64,000 bases of DNA. Origin: Allobosea sp. 47.2.35. Lineage in GTDB: Bacteria; Pseudomonadota; Alphaproteobacteria; Rhizobiales; Beijerinckiaceae. The translations under genes and the position numbers were made by a program. Shown here piece by piece: positions 49,421-58,064 of the stretch. Under the pieces are notes generated by a model. The model did not search any database and was not told where the DNA came from. It saw nothing but the letters and a program-made list of their open reading frames with translations. Numbering within the stretch: position 1 is the first letter of the stretch; each line of letters opens with the position of its first letter. The DNA lies in assembly GCF_024655635.1 (NCBI RefSeq), contig NZ_JANLGI010000010.1, forward strand, positions 62,001 through 126,000. The letters run 5' to 3'.

Positions 49421-50469
49421 GTCTCGCGACACGCATGATGACCGCCCGCCGCAGGCCCGGCCGCTGGCATTGGACCGATATCGCGGCCTATGCCTATCTC
49501 GCGTTCGGCGTCGTTCTGATGTTCGGCCCCGTGCTCTGGCTCGGCCTATCCTCGTTCAAGACGCAGGCCGGCCTGCTCGAATTTCCGCCCTCGCTGCTGC
49601 CGATGTCGCAGAAGGAGGTGGCGGTGCCCGGCCAGTCGCAGAAGCTGCCGCTCTTCGAGGTCGAGATGCCCGACGGCACCAAGCGCGTGCTGGCGCAGGT
49701 CCGCCGCGTCGGCATCCAGGCGCAGATGATCGACCCGGAAAAGCCCGGCGAGACGATCCGTGTGCCCATCGATAAGCGCACGCCGGTGCGTGAGTTCAAG
49801 CTCGCGACCGAGAACTATACCGAACCGCTGGAGCGCTTCGCCTTCACGCGCTTCCTCTGGAACTCGGTCTTCGTCACGCTGGTCGCGACGATCATTACGC
49901 TGATCATCAACTCGATGGCGGCCTATGCGCTCTCGATCTACGAATTCAAAGGCAAGACGGCGGTGATGCTGATGGTCATCGGCACGCTGATGATCCCGAT
50001 CACCATCATCCTCGTGCCGGTCTATCTCGTCATTACCAAGCTCGGGCTGGTGAACTCGCTCTGGGCGGTGATCTTGCCAGGCGCCGCGACGCCAACCGGC
50101 GTCTTCCTGCTGAGGCAATACATGCTGACCTTGCCGCGCGACTTGATCGAGGCCGCGCGCATGGACAAGGCCTCGGAATGGCAGATCTACTGGCGCATCG
50201 TCATGCCGCTCGCCATGCCGGCTCTGGCCGTGCTCGCGATCTTCTCGATCATGTGGCGCTGGAACGAGTTCCTCTGGCCGTTGGCGGTGCTGACCAAGAC
50301 GGAATCCTACACGCTGCAGATCGGCCTCAACGCCTTCCAGGGCGAGTTGCAGACGCAGTGGCACTATCTGCTCGCGATGACGGTGGTGACGCTGCTGCCG
50401 GTCGCGCTGGTCTTCGTCTTCCTGCAGCGCTTCATCACCACCGGCATCGCCAATACGGGAATGAAATAA
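49417..50469 (+). CDS. Sugar ABC transporter permease (AglG-like) with periplasmic insertion
   Basis: The 350-residue second permease has an EAA loop EAARMDKASEWQ and about six helices. Between helix 1 and helix 2, residues about 63-129 form a charged, beta-rich insertion (LFEVEMPDGTKRVLAQVRRV). It separates the usual FPPSLLP and ENYTEPL segments that are normally almost adjacent. This makes it longer than the common 280-residue form. It starts in an ATGA overlap and shares one base with the ATPase gene (TAATG). Confidence 0.92.
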   Translation: MSLATRMMTARRRPGRWHWTDIAAYAYLAFGVVLMFGPVLWLGLSSFKTQAGLLEFPPSLLPMSQKEVAVPGQSQKLPLFEVEMPDGTKRVLAQVRRVGIQAQMIDPEKPGETIRVPIDKRTPVREFKLATENYTEPLERFAFTRFLWNSVFVTLVATIITLIINSMAAYALSIYEFKGKTAVMLMVIGTLMIPITIILVPVYLVITKLGLVNSLWAVILPGAATPTGVFLLRQYMLTLPRDLIEAARMDKASEWQIYWRIVMPLAMPALAVLAIFSIMWRWNEFLWPLAVLTKTESYTLQIGLNAFQGELQTQWHYLLAMTVVTLLPVALVFVFLQRFITTGIANTGMK

Positions 50470-51536
50470 TGGCCGGCCTGAAGCTTTCCGGGGTCCGCAA
50501 GGCCTATGGTGCGACGACCGTGCTGCACGGCATCGATCTCGACGTCGCCGATGGCGAGTTCGTCGTCTTCGTCGGCCCCTCCGGCTGCGGCAAGTCGACC
50601 CTGCTGCGCTCGATCGCGGGGCTGGAGGAGATCACCGGCGGCACGATCGCGATCGACGGCGCTGACGCGACCCATCTGCCGGCCTCCGAGCGCGGTCTTG
50701 CGATGGTCTTCCAGTCCTATGCGCTCTATCCGCATATGACCGTCCGGGCGAATATGGCCTTCGCGCTGGAGAACATGGGATTCAAGCGCGACGAGATCGA
50801 CAGGCGCGTGAAGCGCGCGGCCGAGATGCTGCGCCTCACCGATTATCTCGAGCGCAAGCCCAAAGCGCTCTCCGGCGGCCAGCGCCAGCGCGTCGCCATC
50901 GGCCGCGCGATCGTGCGCGATCCGAAAATCTTCCTGTTCGACGAACCGCTCTCGAACCTCGACGCGGAATTGCGTGTCGCCACCCGCAAGGAGCTCGCCG
51001 CGCTCCATGCCGAGATCGGCGGCACGATGATCTACGTCACCCATGATCAGGTCGAGGCGATGACGCTGGCCGACCGCATCGTCGTGTTGCAAGGCGGGCG
51101 GATCGAGCAGGTCGGCACGCCGCTGGAGCTCTACAACCGGCCCGACAACCTCTTCGTCGCCGGCTTCATCGGCTCGCCGCGCATGAATCTGCTGCCCGGT
51201 CGCGTCACCGCTTCCGGAAAGGTCGAGCTGGGCGAGGGCGGTCATGAGGTCGCCTGCGCCACCGGTCATCTCGCCGTTGGCAGCAAGGTCACGCTCGGCA
51301 TCCGCCCCGAGCATCTGGCGCTGGCGCCGGAAGGGCAGGGGTTGTCGCTTGCCATCGACCTCGTCGAGCGGCTCGGCGGCGAGAGCTATCTTTACGGGAC
51401 CGCCGCCGGCTTGCCCCAGATCACGCTACGGCTCGACGGCCAGAGCGAGCATGAGCGCGGCCATAGCGTCGCGCTCGCCTTCCCGCAGCAGAGCCTGCAC
51501 CTGTTCGACGAAACGGGCCGGGCGATCCGGCCTTAA
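50469..51536 (+). CDS. Sugar ABC transporter ATPase (UgpC/MalK/AglK type)
   Basis: The 355-residue ATPase has Walker A GPSGCGKST, signature LSGGQRQRVAIGRA, Walker B IFLFDEPLSNLD and the H-loop in YVTHDQVEAMTLADRI. A C-terminal TOBE-type regulatory domain (residues about 240-355) follows, as in MalK. It energises the two permeases. It starts one base before the end of the second permease gene. Confidence 0.95.
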   Translation: MAGLKLSGVRKAYGATTVLHGIDLDVADGEFVVFVGPSGCGKSTLLRSIAGLEEITGGTIAIDGADATHLPASERGLAMVFQSYALYPHMTVRANMAFALENMGFKRDEIDRRVKRAAEMLRLTDYLERKPKALSGGQRQRVAIGRAIVRDPKIFLFDEPLSNLDAELRVATRKELAALHAEIGGTMIYVTHDQVEAMTLADRIVVLQGGRIEQVGTPLELYNRPDNLFVAGFIGSPRMNLLPGRVTASGKVELGEGGHEVACATGHLAVGSKVTLGIRPEHLALAPEGQGLSLAIDLVERLGGESYLYGTAAGLPQITLRLDGQSEHERGHSVALAFPQQSLHLFDETGRAIRP

Positions 51537-51556
51537 CGACTGCCGAGAGAGATTTC

Positions 51557-53848
51557 ATGAAAGCCCTCAGCCAAGGCCGCTATCTCGGCCGCGATGGCGA
51601 AGCCGCCCTGTTCGATCTCGGGCTCGGCCATACGCTCACCGTGCGCATCCTCGACGGCGATATCGGCCGCGTCACGCTGAAGCCGCAGGATGGCTACCGC
51701 CTCGACCGCGGCTGGTCGATCGCGCCGGGCGGATTGGAGCCGCCCTATGAAGGGCGCCCGCGCGACAGCCTGGACGGCTTCGCCTGCCCGAAGACGGATA
51801 TCCGGGCGGGTGCCGACAAGGTCGTCATCGCCGCTGGCGGATTGATCGCTGAAGTCACGCTCTCGCCCTTCGGTATCGCCTGGCGCCGCGACGGCGAGGA
51901 CAAGCCCTTCCTGCAGGACCGCACGACGCAGGCCTATCTCGTCTCGCCGCGCACTGGCGCGCTCGCCCATTTCATGGCGCGCGACTATGCGGAGCGCCAC
52001 TACGGCCTCGGCGACAAGGCCGGTCCGCTCGATCGCACCGGCCGCCGCTTCGCCATCGACGCGGTCGACCCCTGCGGCTTCGACGCGGAACTCTCCGATC
52101 CGCTCTACAAGATGCTGCCCTTCTTCATCGTCGCCGGGCCGGCGGGAGCCCACGGCGTCTATTACGACAACCTCTCGACGGGCAGCGTCGATTTCGGCTG
52201 CACGCTCGACAATTACCATGGCCTGTTCCGCTCCTGGAAAGGCGATGATGGCGACCTCGATTATTACGTCATGGCCGGCCCGACCGTGCCGGATGTGGTC
52301 CGGCGCTTCTCCTGGCTGACCGGCGGGCAGGCTTTCGCGCCGCTCTGGTCCTTCGGCTTCGGCGTCACCTCGATGGCGATCGCCGATGCGCCCGATGCCG
52401 ATGCCCGCATCAGCGATTTCATTGCCAAGCTCACGACGCATCGCATTCCCTGCGATAGCTTCCATTTCGGTTCGGGCTATACGCAGATCGGCCATCGCCG
52501 CTACGCCTTCAACTGGAACCGGCAGAAGTTCCCGGACCCGAAGGCGACGATGCAGCGCCTGAACGATGTCGGCATCTTCACCGTCGCGAACCTCAAGCCC
52601 TGCCTGCTCGATGACCATCCGCGCCTGAAGGAGGCGCTCGACGGCGATTTCCTCGTTCGCGACGGCGACAGCGGCAAGCCGGCCGTCGCACAGTTCTGGG
52701 ACGGGCTCGGCTTCCATCTCGACTACACCAACCCCAAGGGCCGCGCGTGGTGGCGGAACGGCATCGAGACCGCATTGCTCGATTATGGCTTCACCACCGT
52801 CTGGAACGACAACAACGAGTACGAGATCTGGGACGAGGACGCGCTTTGCGACGGCGACGGCCGCCCGTTCCGGCAGGCCCTGGCGCGCCCGGCCCAGCCG
52901 CTCCTGATGACCAAGCTCTCTTATGAAGCGCAGGCCGATCGCCAGCCCGGCAAGCGCCAATATGCGATCACGCGCGGCGGCTGCGCCGGCATCTCGCGCT
53001 ATGCCCAGACCTGGTCGGGCGACAACGAAACCGCCTGGAAGACGCTGCGCTACAACCTGACCCAAGGGCTCAACATGAGCCTGTCGGGCATGTTCTCGAT
53101 TGGCCACGATGTCGGCGGCTTCCACGGCCCGACGCCCGGCCCCGAGCTCTTCGTGCGCTTCAACGAGTTCTGCTCGCTCTGGCCGCGCATGGTGATGAAC
53201 TCCTGGAACGACGATGGCGTCGTCAACCTGCCCTGGATGTATCCGGAGATGGTGCCGCAGGTGCGCGAGGCGATCTCGCTGCGCTACCGGCTGATGCCCT
53301 ATCTCTACACGCTGATGTGGCGCGCGAGCCGCGACGGCACGCCGGCGATCCGGCCATTGCTGTGGGATTTCCCGCAGGATGCCACCGCCGTGAAGACCGA
53401 TGACGCCTTCATGCTCGGGCCGGACGTGCTGGTCGCGCCGGTGCTGGAGGAGGGCGCCCGCGAGCGCAGCGTCTATCTGCCGGAGCATGATGGCGGTTGG
53501 TATGATTGGCATACCGGCCGGCATGTCGACGGCGGCGTGGTCGTGACGGTCGCGGCCCCGCTCGGCCGCCTTCCCGTTTTCGTCCGGGCCGGCGCGCTGA
53601 TCCCGCTCGGCAACCCCGAGGGCATCGACGATCTCCGCGAGATCCTGGTCTGTGGCCTCGTCGAGGGGGCGTCGGGCGAGCTCTACGAGGACGACGGCGA
53701 CACCGCCGACTGGCGCGGCGCTGGGGCGACCGTCATCCGCTTCCGTGTGAGGGACGGCGAGATCGCGGTCGATCAGGAAGGGGATCGCGAGCCGTTCTTT
53801 GACCGCATCGCGATCCGCAACATCACGGAGGGAGCGGGGGCCAGCTAG
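51557..53848 (+). CDS. Glycoside hydrolase family 31 (alpha-glucosidase/alpha-xylosidase type)
   Basis: The 763-residue protein has no signal peptide, so it acts in the cytoplasm on imported oligosaccharide. Asp418 in VWNDNNE is the predicted nucleophile and Asp489 in TWSGDNE the acid/base. RYAQTWSGDN and IGHDVGGFHG are family signatures, and PLWSFGFGVTS opens the catalytic barrel. GH31 also includes alpha-xylosidases and sulfoquinovosidases, so the exact sugar is open. The gene follows the ABC ATPase by 20 bases in a LacI-controlled operon. Confidence 0.9.
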   Translation: MKALSQGRYLGRDGEAALFDLGLGHTLTVRILDGDIGRVTLKPQDGYRLDRGWSIAPGGLEPPYEGRPRDSLDGFACPKTDIRAGADKVVIAAGGLIAEVTLSPFGIAWRRDGEDKPFLQDRTTQAYLVSPRTGALAHFMARDYAERHYGLGDKAGPLDRTGRRFAIDAVDPCGFDAELSDPLYKMLPFFIVAGPAGAHGVYYDNLSTGSVDFGCTLDNYHGLFRSWKGDDGDLDYYVMAGPTVPDVVRRFSWLTGGQAFAPLWSFGFGVTSMAIADAPDADARISDFIAKLTTHRIPCDSFHFGSGYTQIGHRRYAFNWNRQKFPDPKATMQRLNDVGIFTVANLKPCLLDDHPRLKEALDGDFLVRDGDSGKPAVAQFWDGLGFHLDYTNPKGRAWWRNGIETALLDYGFTTVWNDNNEYEIWDEDALCDGDGRPFRQALARPAQPLLMTKLSYEAQADRQPGKRQYAITRGGCAGISRYAQTWSGDNETAWKTLRYNLTQGLNMSLSGMFSIGHDVGGFHGPTPGPELFVRFNEFCSLWPRMVMNSWNDDGVVNLPWMYPEMVPQVREAISLRYRLMPYLYTLMWRASRDGTPAIRPLLWDFPQDATAVKTDDAFMLGPDVLVAPVLEEGARERSVYLPEHDGGWYDWHTGRHVDGGVVVTVAAPLGRLPVFVRAGALIPLGNPEGIDDLREILVCGLVEGASGELYEDDGDTADWRGAGATVIRFRVRDGEIAVDQEGDREPFFDRIAIRNITEGAGAS

Positions 53849-53867
53849 CCCCCGCGCGTCGCGCGTC

Positions 53868-55148
53868 TCAGCGTGACATCATCTGCAGCGGCCACATCAC
53901 GATCTGCGGGAAGATCACCAGCAGGGTCAGCACGATGAGCTGTGCGACCATGAAGGGCGTCACGCCCTTGATCACGCCTGTCATCGGCACCTTGGCGACA
54001 CCGCAGACCACGTTCAGCACGGTGCCGACCGGCGGCGTCACCAGGCCGATGGCGTTGTTCATGATGAACAGCACGCCGAAATAGACCGGGTCGATGCCCG
54101 CCTGCTTGACGACCGGCATCAGCACCGGTGTCAGGATCAGCACCGTCGGCGTGAAGTCCAGCGCCGTGCCGACGATGAAGACCATCACCATCAGGATGGC
54201 CATCAGCAGGATCTTGTTCTCCATGAAGGGCGCGACCATGTCGGCGACCTGCTGGGGAATGTTGGCCGTGGTGATCAGCCAGGCCGAAACACCGGCCGCC
54301 GCGACCAGGAACATGATGACGGCGGTGGTCTCGGCCGCCCGGTACATCAGGCCGAACAGGTCGGGGATCTTGATCTCGCGGTAGATGAAGACGCCGACGA
54401 AAAGCGAATAGGCGGCAGCGATGACCGCCGCTTCTGTCGGGGTGAACCAGCCGACCTTGAGGCCGCCGATGATGACCACGGGCAGCACCAGCGCCCAGCC
54501 GGCATTGCGGGTTTCGACCAGCCGCTCGCGCATGCTGCGCTTGGGCTCGACGCGAGGATTGTCGCGCTTGATGCTCCAGCGCCAGGCCAGCATGATCGCG
54601 ATACCCATCATCACGCCCGGCACGATGCCGGCGATGAACAGCTTCGTGATCGAGACGCCGCCGGTGACGCCGAAGATGATCATGCCGATCGAAGGCGGGA
54701 TCACCGGCGCGATGATGCCGCCGCAGGCGATCAGGCCGCAGGAGCGATTGATGTCGTAGCCGGCATTGCGCATCAGCGGCACGAGCACCGAGGCGAGCGC
54801 GGCCGTGTCGGCGACGGCAGAGCCCGAGAGCGAGGCCATGATGACTGCGGCGATGACCGCGACATAGCCGAGGCCGCCGCGGATATGGCCGATCCAGGCC
54901 ATCGCCATGGTGATGATCCGGCGTGTCATTCCGCCGGCATTCATCAATTCGCCGGCCAGCATGAAGAAGGGCACGGCCAGCAGCGGGAAGGAATTGGCGC
55001 CGTCCCACATGTTCTGGATGATGATCTGCGGGTCCGAGATGCCCATGTAGAGCATCATGGCGAGGCCGCAGCCGATCAGAGCGAAGGCGACCGGCATGCC
55101 CAGCGCCATCAGGCCGAGCAGCGACGTGATGAAGACGAAAACGATCAC
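53868..55148 (-). CDS. dctM: TRAP transporter large permease DctM
   Basis: The 426-residue protein has about twelve hydrophobic helices and the DctM signatures SFPLLAVPFFMLAGELMNAGG, SGSAVADTAALASVLVP and TPPVGTVLNVVCG. It is the ion-coupled transport subunit. It begins in a four-base ATGA overlap with dctQ and ends 19 bases from the convergent GH31 gene. Confidence 0.95.
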   Translation of the reverse strand: MIVFVFITSLLGLMALGMPVAFALIGCGLAMMLYMGISDPQIIIQNMWDGANSFPLLAVPFFMLAGELMNAGGMTRRIITMAMAWIGHIRGGLGYVAVIAAVIMASLSGSAVADTAALASVLVPLMRNAGYDINRSCGLIACGGIIAPVIPPSIGMIIFGVTGGVSITKLFIAGIVPGVMMGIAIMLAWRWSIKRDNPRVEPKRSMRERLVETRNAGWALVLPVVIIGGLKVGWFTPTEAAVIAAAYSLFVGVFIYREIKIPDLFGLMYRAAETTAVIMFLVAAAGVSAWLITTANIPQQVADMVAPFMENKILLMAILMVMVFIVGTALDFTPTVLILTPVLMPVVKQAGIDPVYFGVLFIMNNAIGLVTPPVGTVLNVVCGVAKVPMTGVIKGVTPFMVAQLIVLTLLVIFPQIVMWPLQMMSR

Positions 55149-55714
55149 GGCTTGGCTCCCTGCGCCTTCATGTCGCGCTCGGCTTCGAGGCCCTCAGTCA
55201 TTCCCTCTTCATGCACGTCGATCAGCTCGTCGTCGGCAACCTGCCCCAGCGCGAGGCGGATCAGGTTCGACAGGCAGATCAGCGCGATCGCGGCGCCGGT
55301 GACATAGCTCACGCCATAGACCCAGATCATGCTGAGCTGCGCGACCGGCGAGGAATTGCCGGCGATGATGTCGTGCTGAAGGTAAGTGCCGTAGAAGATG
55401 AGCAGCGCGCAGATCAGCATGATGACCTGGCTGATCGCCCAGCAGACCTTGCGGCCGAGGATGGGCAGCGCCTGGACCACCATGTCGACGCCGAGATGGC
55501 TGCGCCGGTGCAGGCCGATGATGCCGCCGAGGAAGGTCATCCAGACGAAGGCGAAGCGCGGGATTTCCTCGGAGAGGTCGATGCCGGTGTTGAAGAATAT
55601 CCGCAGCATCACGTTGCCGAAGACCATGACCAGCATCACGGCCATGCAGATCACGAGGATGATCTCGATCAGACGGTAGAAACCGTCCGTCGCGATCTTG
55701 AGCAGGCTGGTCAT
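55145..55714 (-). CDS. dctQ: TRAP transporter small permease DctQ
   Basis: The 189-residue protein has four transmembrane helices. A conserved FVWMTFLGGIIGLHRRSHLGVD segment after helix 2 is the DctQ signature. It supports DctM assembly. A GAGGTGACCG ribosome site precedes ATG 55714. The C-terminal 30 residues are charged and cytosolic. A strong terminator-like hairpin separates it from the upstream dctP gene. Confidence 0.94.
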   Translation of the reverse strand: MTSLLKIATDGFYRLIEIILVICMAVMLVMVFGNVMLRIFFNTGIDLSEEIPRFAFVWMTFLGGIIGLHRRSHLGVDMVVQALPILGRKVCWAISQVIMLICALLIFYGTYLQHDIIAGNSSPVAQLSMIWVYGVSYVTGAAIALICLSNLIRLALGQVADDELIDVHEEGMTEGLEAERDMKAQGAKP

Positions 55715-55770
55715 CGGTCACCTCGCCGGCGGCATTGTGAAGGGGAACGCCGGCTCGGCGCCGGTAGACG

Positions 55771-55802
55771 AAAAAGGCAGCCGGCCGCTGGGGCCGGCTG
55801 CC
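55771..55802 (-). terminator. Terminator-like hairpin between dctP and dctQM
   Basis: On the minus strand GGCAGCCGGCC and GGCCGGCTGCC form a perfect 11-bp stem (55802-55792 with 55786-55776) around a five-base loop, followed by TTTTT. It begins 10 bases after the dctP stop codon. Partial termination here would give more binding protein than permease. Confidence 0.85.
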
Positions 55803-55812
55803 GTCGCGTGCC

Positions 55813-56826
55813 TTACTTGGCGGCGCGTGCCTTCTCGATCTCGGCGACGAAGCCGTTCACAAACTCCTCGCCGATCTGGCCCTTGAACTTGTCGACCACC
55901 GGCTGAACCTTGGCCTGCACCTTGCGCAGGTCGTCGGCCGAGACCTCGTCCACCGACACGCCGGCAGCCTTGAACTTGGTGATGACGTCGCGGTCGCCCT
56001 CGTCGAGCAGCTTGCGCTGCAGCAGGCCAGCCTCGGTCGCGGCCTTCTGGACGCCGGCCTTGTCAGCGGCCGAGAGCGAGTCCCAGAACTTCTTGGAGGC
56101 GACGAGCGCCACCGGCGTGTAGACGTGGTTGGTGATGGAGATGTGCTTCTGCACTTCCTGCATCTTGTTCGCCCACATGTGCTGGAGCGGGTTCTCCTGC
56201 CCGTCGAGAGCCTTGACCTCGAGCGCGGTGAACACCTCCGAGAAGGCCATCGGCACGGCGTTGGCGCCGATCGACTTCCAGGTGTCGAGCGCGACCGGGT
56301 TCGCCATCACGCGCAGCTTCAGGCCGTTCACGTCCTCGGCCGTCTTCACGGCGCGGCGGCTGTTCGAGAGGTTGCGGAAGCCCATGCCGGTCCAGGTCAG
56401 GCCGACGAGGCCGCTCGGCTCGATCTTGTCGAAGATCTTCTTGACCGAGGCGCCGTCGAGGACCGCGTAGACCTCCTTCTCGTTCTGGAACAGGAAGGGC
56501 AGGTCCCAGACCTGGACTTCCTTCACGCGGGTCGAGAGCGGCGCCAGCGTGCCGATGTAGAATTCCTGCGTGCCGGCCTGGGTCGCCTGGAGCTGCTTCT
56601 CGTCGCTGCCGAGCATGGCCGAGTGGAACGCCTGAATCTTGACGTTGCCATTGGTGTAGGTGCCGGCGAGCTCCGCGAACTTGGCGACGGCGGTCGCCTG
56701 CGGATGCGTGTCCGGCATGGCATGGCCGATCTTGGCCTTGACCTCGGCCATGGCCACCGTCGAGCCCAGAAGGGCTGCTGTCAGCGCGGCGATGAAAGCG
56801 AAGCGTGTCGGATGGGTCTTGGTCAC
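55813..56826 (-). CDS. dctP: TRAP transporter substrate-binding protein DctP (copy 1)
   Basis: The 337-residue periplasmic protein starts best at GTG 56826, behind GGAGACGAGTATC, giving a normal signal peptide (RFAFIAALTAALLGSTVAMA); an ATG 13 codons upstream lacks a ribosome site. The DctP fold shows KIGHAMPDTHPQATA, DLPFLFQNEKEVYAVLDG, GLTWTGMGFRNLSNS and ALEVKALDGQENPL. The Arg in LKLRVMANP binds the substrate carboxylate in this family. It is about half identical by eye to the next gene, from which it probably arose by duplication. Confidence 0.92.
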   Translation of the reverse strand: MTKTHPTRFAFIAALTAALLGSTVAMAEVKAKIGHAMPDTHPQATAVAKFAELAGTYTNGNVKIQAFHSAMLGSDEKQLQATQAGTQEFYIGTLAPLSTRVKEVQVWDLPFLFQNEKEVYAVLDGASVKKIFDKIEPSGLVGLTWTGMGFRNLSNSRRAVKTAEDVNGLKLRVMANPVALDTWKSIGANAVPMAFSEVFTALEVKALDGQENPLQHMWANKMQEVQKHISITNHVYTPVALVASKKFWDSLSAADKAGVQKAATEAGLLQRKLLDEGDRDVITKFKAAGVSVDEVSADDLRKVQAKVQPVVDKFKGQIGEEFVNGFVAEIEKARAAK

Positions 56827-56921
56827 GATACTCGTCTCCGGAACAGTTGCTGCGGGATGTGTCATCGAACGAAGGCAGGCTCAACCGCTCGGCGGCGTTT
56901 TCCACCGCCGAGGGCAGGGGC

Positions 56922-57932
56922 TCATTTCCGGTTCTTTTTGATCTCGGCGTAGAAGTCGTTGACGAAGGCGGCGCCGATCGTCTCTGTATTCTTCTCGATC
57001 ACCGGCTGGATCGCCTTGCGGATGGCGTCGAGTTCGGCTGCCGGCATCTCGGTGGTCGCCATGCCCTTGGCCTTGAGCTCGCCGAGCACCTCGCCCGCCT
57101 CGCGCAGCTCCGCCTCGCGCTGGAACGCGCGGGTCGTCTCGGCCGCCTTCTGCACGGCCGCCTGCTGCTCGGGCGAAAGCGAGGCCCAGAACTTCCTCGA
57201 GGCCACCAGCGCGACCGGCGTGTAGACGTGGTTGGTGACGGTCAGGTACTTCTGCACCTCGAACATCTTGTTCGCGTACATGTCGACGAACGGGTGCTCG
57301 TAGCCGTCGAGCGCCTTTGTCTCCAGAGCCGTGTAGACCTCGGTAAACGCCATCGGCACGGCGTTCATGCCCATCGCGTTGAAGCTCGCCAGCGCCATCG
57401 GGCTCTGCATGACGCGGACCTTGAGGCCCTTCATGTCGGCGAGCGACGCGATCGGCCTCTTGCTGTTCGAGAGATTGCGGAAGGCGCCGCCCGACCAGGC
57501 GAGGCCCTGCAGGTTCATGTCGGCGAGCCCGTCCAGCAGGCGCTTGCCGGCGGGACCGTCGAGCACGGCGGCAGCCTCGGCATCGGTCGCGAACAGGAAC
57601 GGGAAATCGAAGATCTGCAGCTCTTTCTTGCGCGCCGCGATCGGCGAGAGCGCGCCCATGTAGAAGTCGATCGTGCCGGCCTGCGTCGCGATCAGCATCT
57701 TCTCCTCGGAGCCGAGCGCGGCATTGGCGAAGACGTCGATCTTGACGCTGCCATTCGTCGCCTTGGCGACCTCTTCCGCGAAGCGGCGCATCGCGGTGGC
57801 GCGGGGATGGGAATCGGCGAAGGAGTGGCCGAGCTTGGCGGTCTTCACGCCCTGCGCGCTTGCGGGCGCAAGGCCTGTGGCGGCAAGCGCCGCTCCGGCA
57901 GCGAGCAGCGTCCGGCGGGTTCCGTTGAACAT
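56922..57932 (-). CDS. dctP: TRAP transporter substrate-binding protein DctP (copy 2)
   Basis: The 336-residue protein starts at ATG 57932 behind CAGGGAAGGC, with a twin-arginine-like signal (TRRTLLAAGAALAATGLAP). It shows KLGHSFADSHPRATA, FDFPFLFATDAEAAAVLDG, GLAWSGGAFRNLSNS and ALETKALDGYEHPF, parallel to copy 1. LKVRVMQSP has the substrate-binding Arg. It is first in the operon and divergent from the GntR regulator gene. A hairpin CTCGGCGG/CCGCCGAG (56888-56912) without a T-run lies near its end. Confidence 0.92.
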   Translation of the reverse strand: MFNGTRRTLLAAGAALAATGLAPASAQGVKTAKLGHSFADSHPRATAMRRFAEEVAKATNGSVKIDVFANAALGSEEKMLIATQAGTIDFYMGALSPIAARKKELQIFDFPFLFATDAEAAAVLDGPAGKRLLDGLADMNLQGLAWSGGAFRNLSNSKRPIASLADMKGLKVRVMQSPMALASFNAMGMNAVPMAFTEVYTALETKALDGYEHPFVDMYANKMFEVQKYLTVTNHVYTPVALVASRKFWASLSPEQQAAVQKAAETTRAFQREAELREAGEVLGELKAKGMATTEMPAAELDAIRKAIQPVIEKNTETIGAAFVNDFYAEIKKNRK

Positions 57933-58014
57933 ATCGAGCCTTCCCTGTGCTTGGCGCATTGTGTCGCTCTGGGGGCGGGCGCCGTTGCGGCACCCATAAC
58001 GCGGTAGAAGTCAG

Positions 58015-58034
58015 GTTGTCAAACAACTGACAAC
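58015..58034. promoter_or_regulatory. Putative FadR/GntR-type operator
   Basis: GTTGTCA (58015-58021) and TGACAAC (58028-58034) are perfect seven-base inverted repeats with a six-base spacer. The site lies between the divergent dctP gene and the GntR gene, 30 bases before the latter. FadR-subfamily regulators usually bind such short TTGT/ACAA palindromes, so autoregulation and control of the TRAP operon are likely. Confidence 0.7.
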
Positions 58035-58064
58035 GTGACAATGATGACCCAGCAGGAACCCGCC

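Noticed and set aside
51533..53524. 663-codon open frame on the minus strand
   Set aside because: It is the reverse frame of the GH31 gene, which has clear catalytic motifs.
56888..56912. Terminator between the two dctP genes
   Set aside because: The hairpin CTCGGCGG/CCGCCGAG is real, but no T-run follows on the minus strand, so it is not called a terminator.
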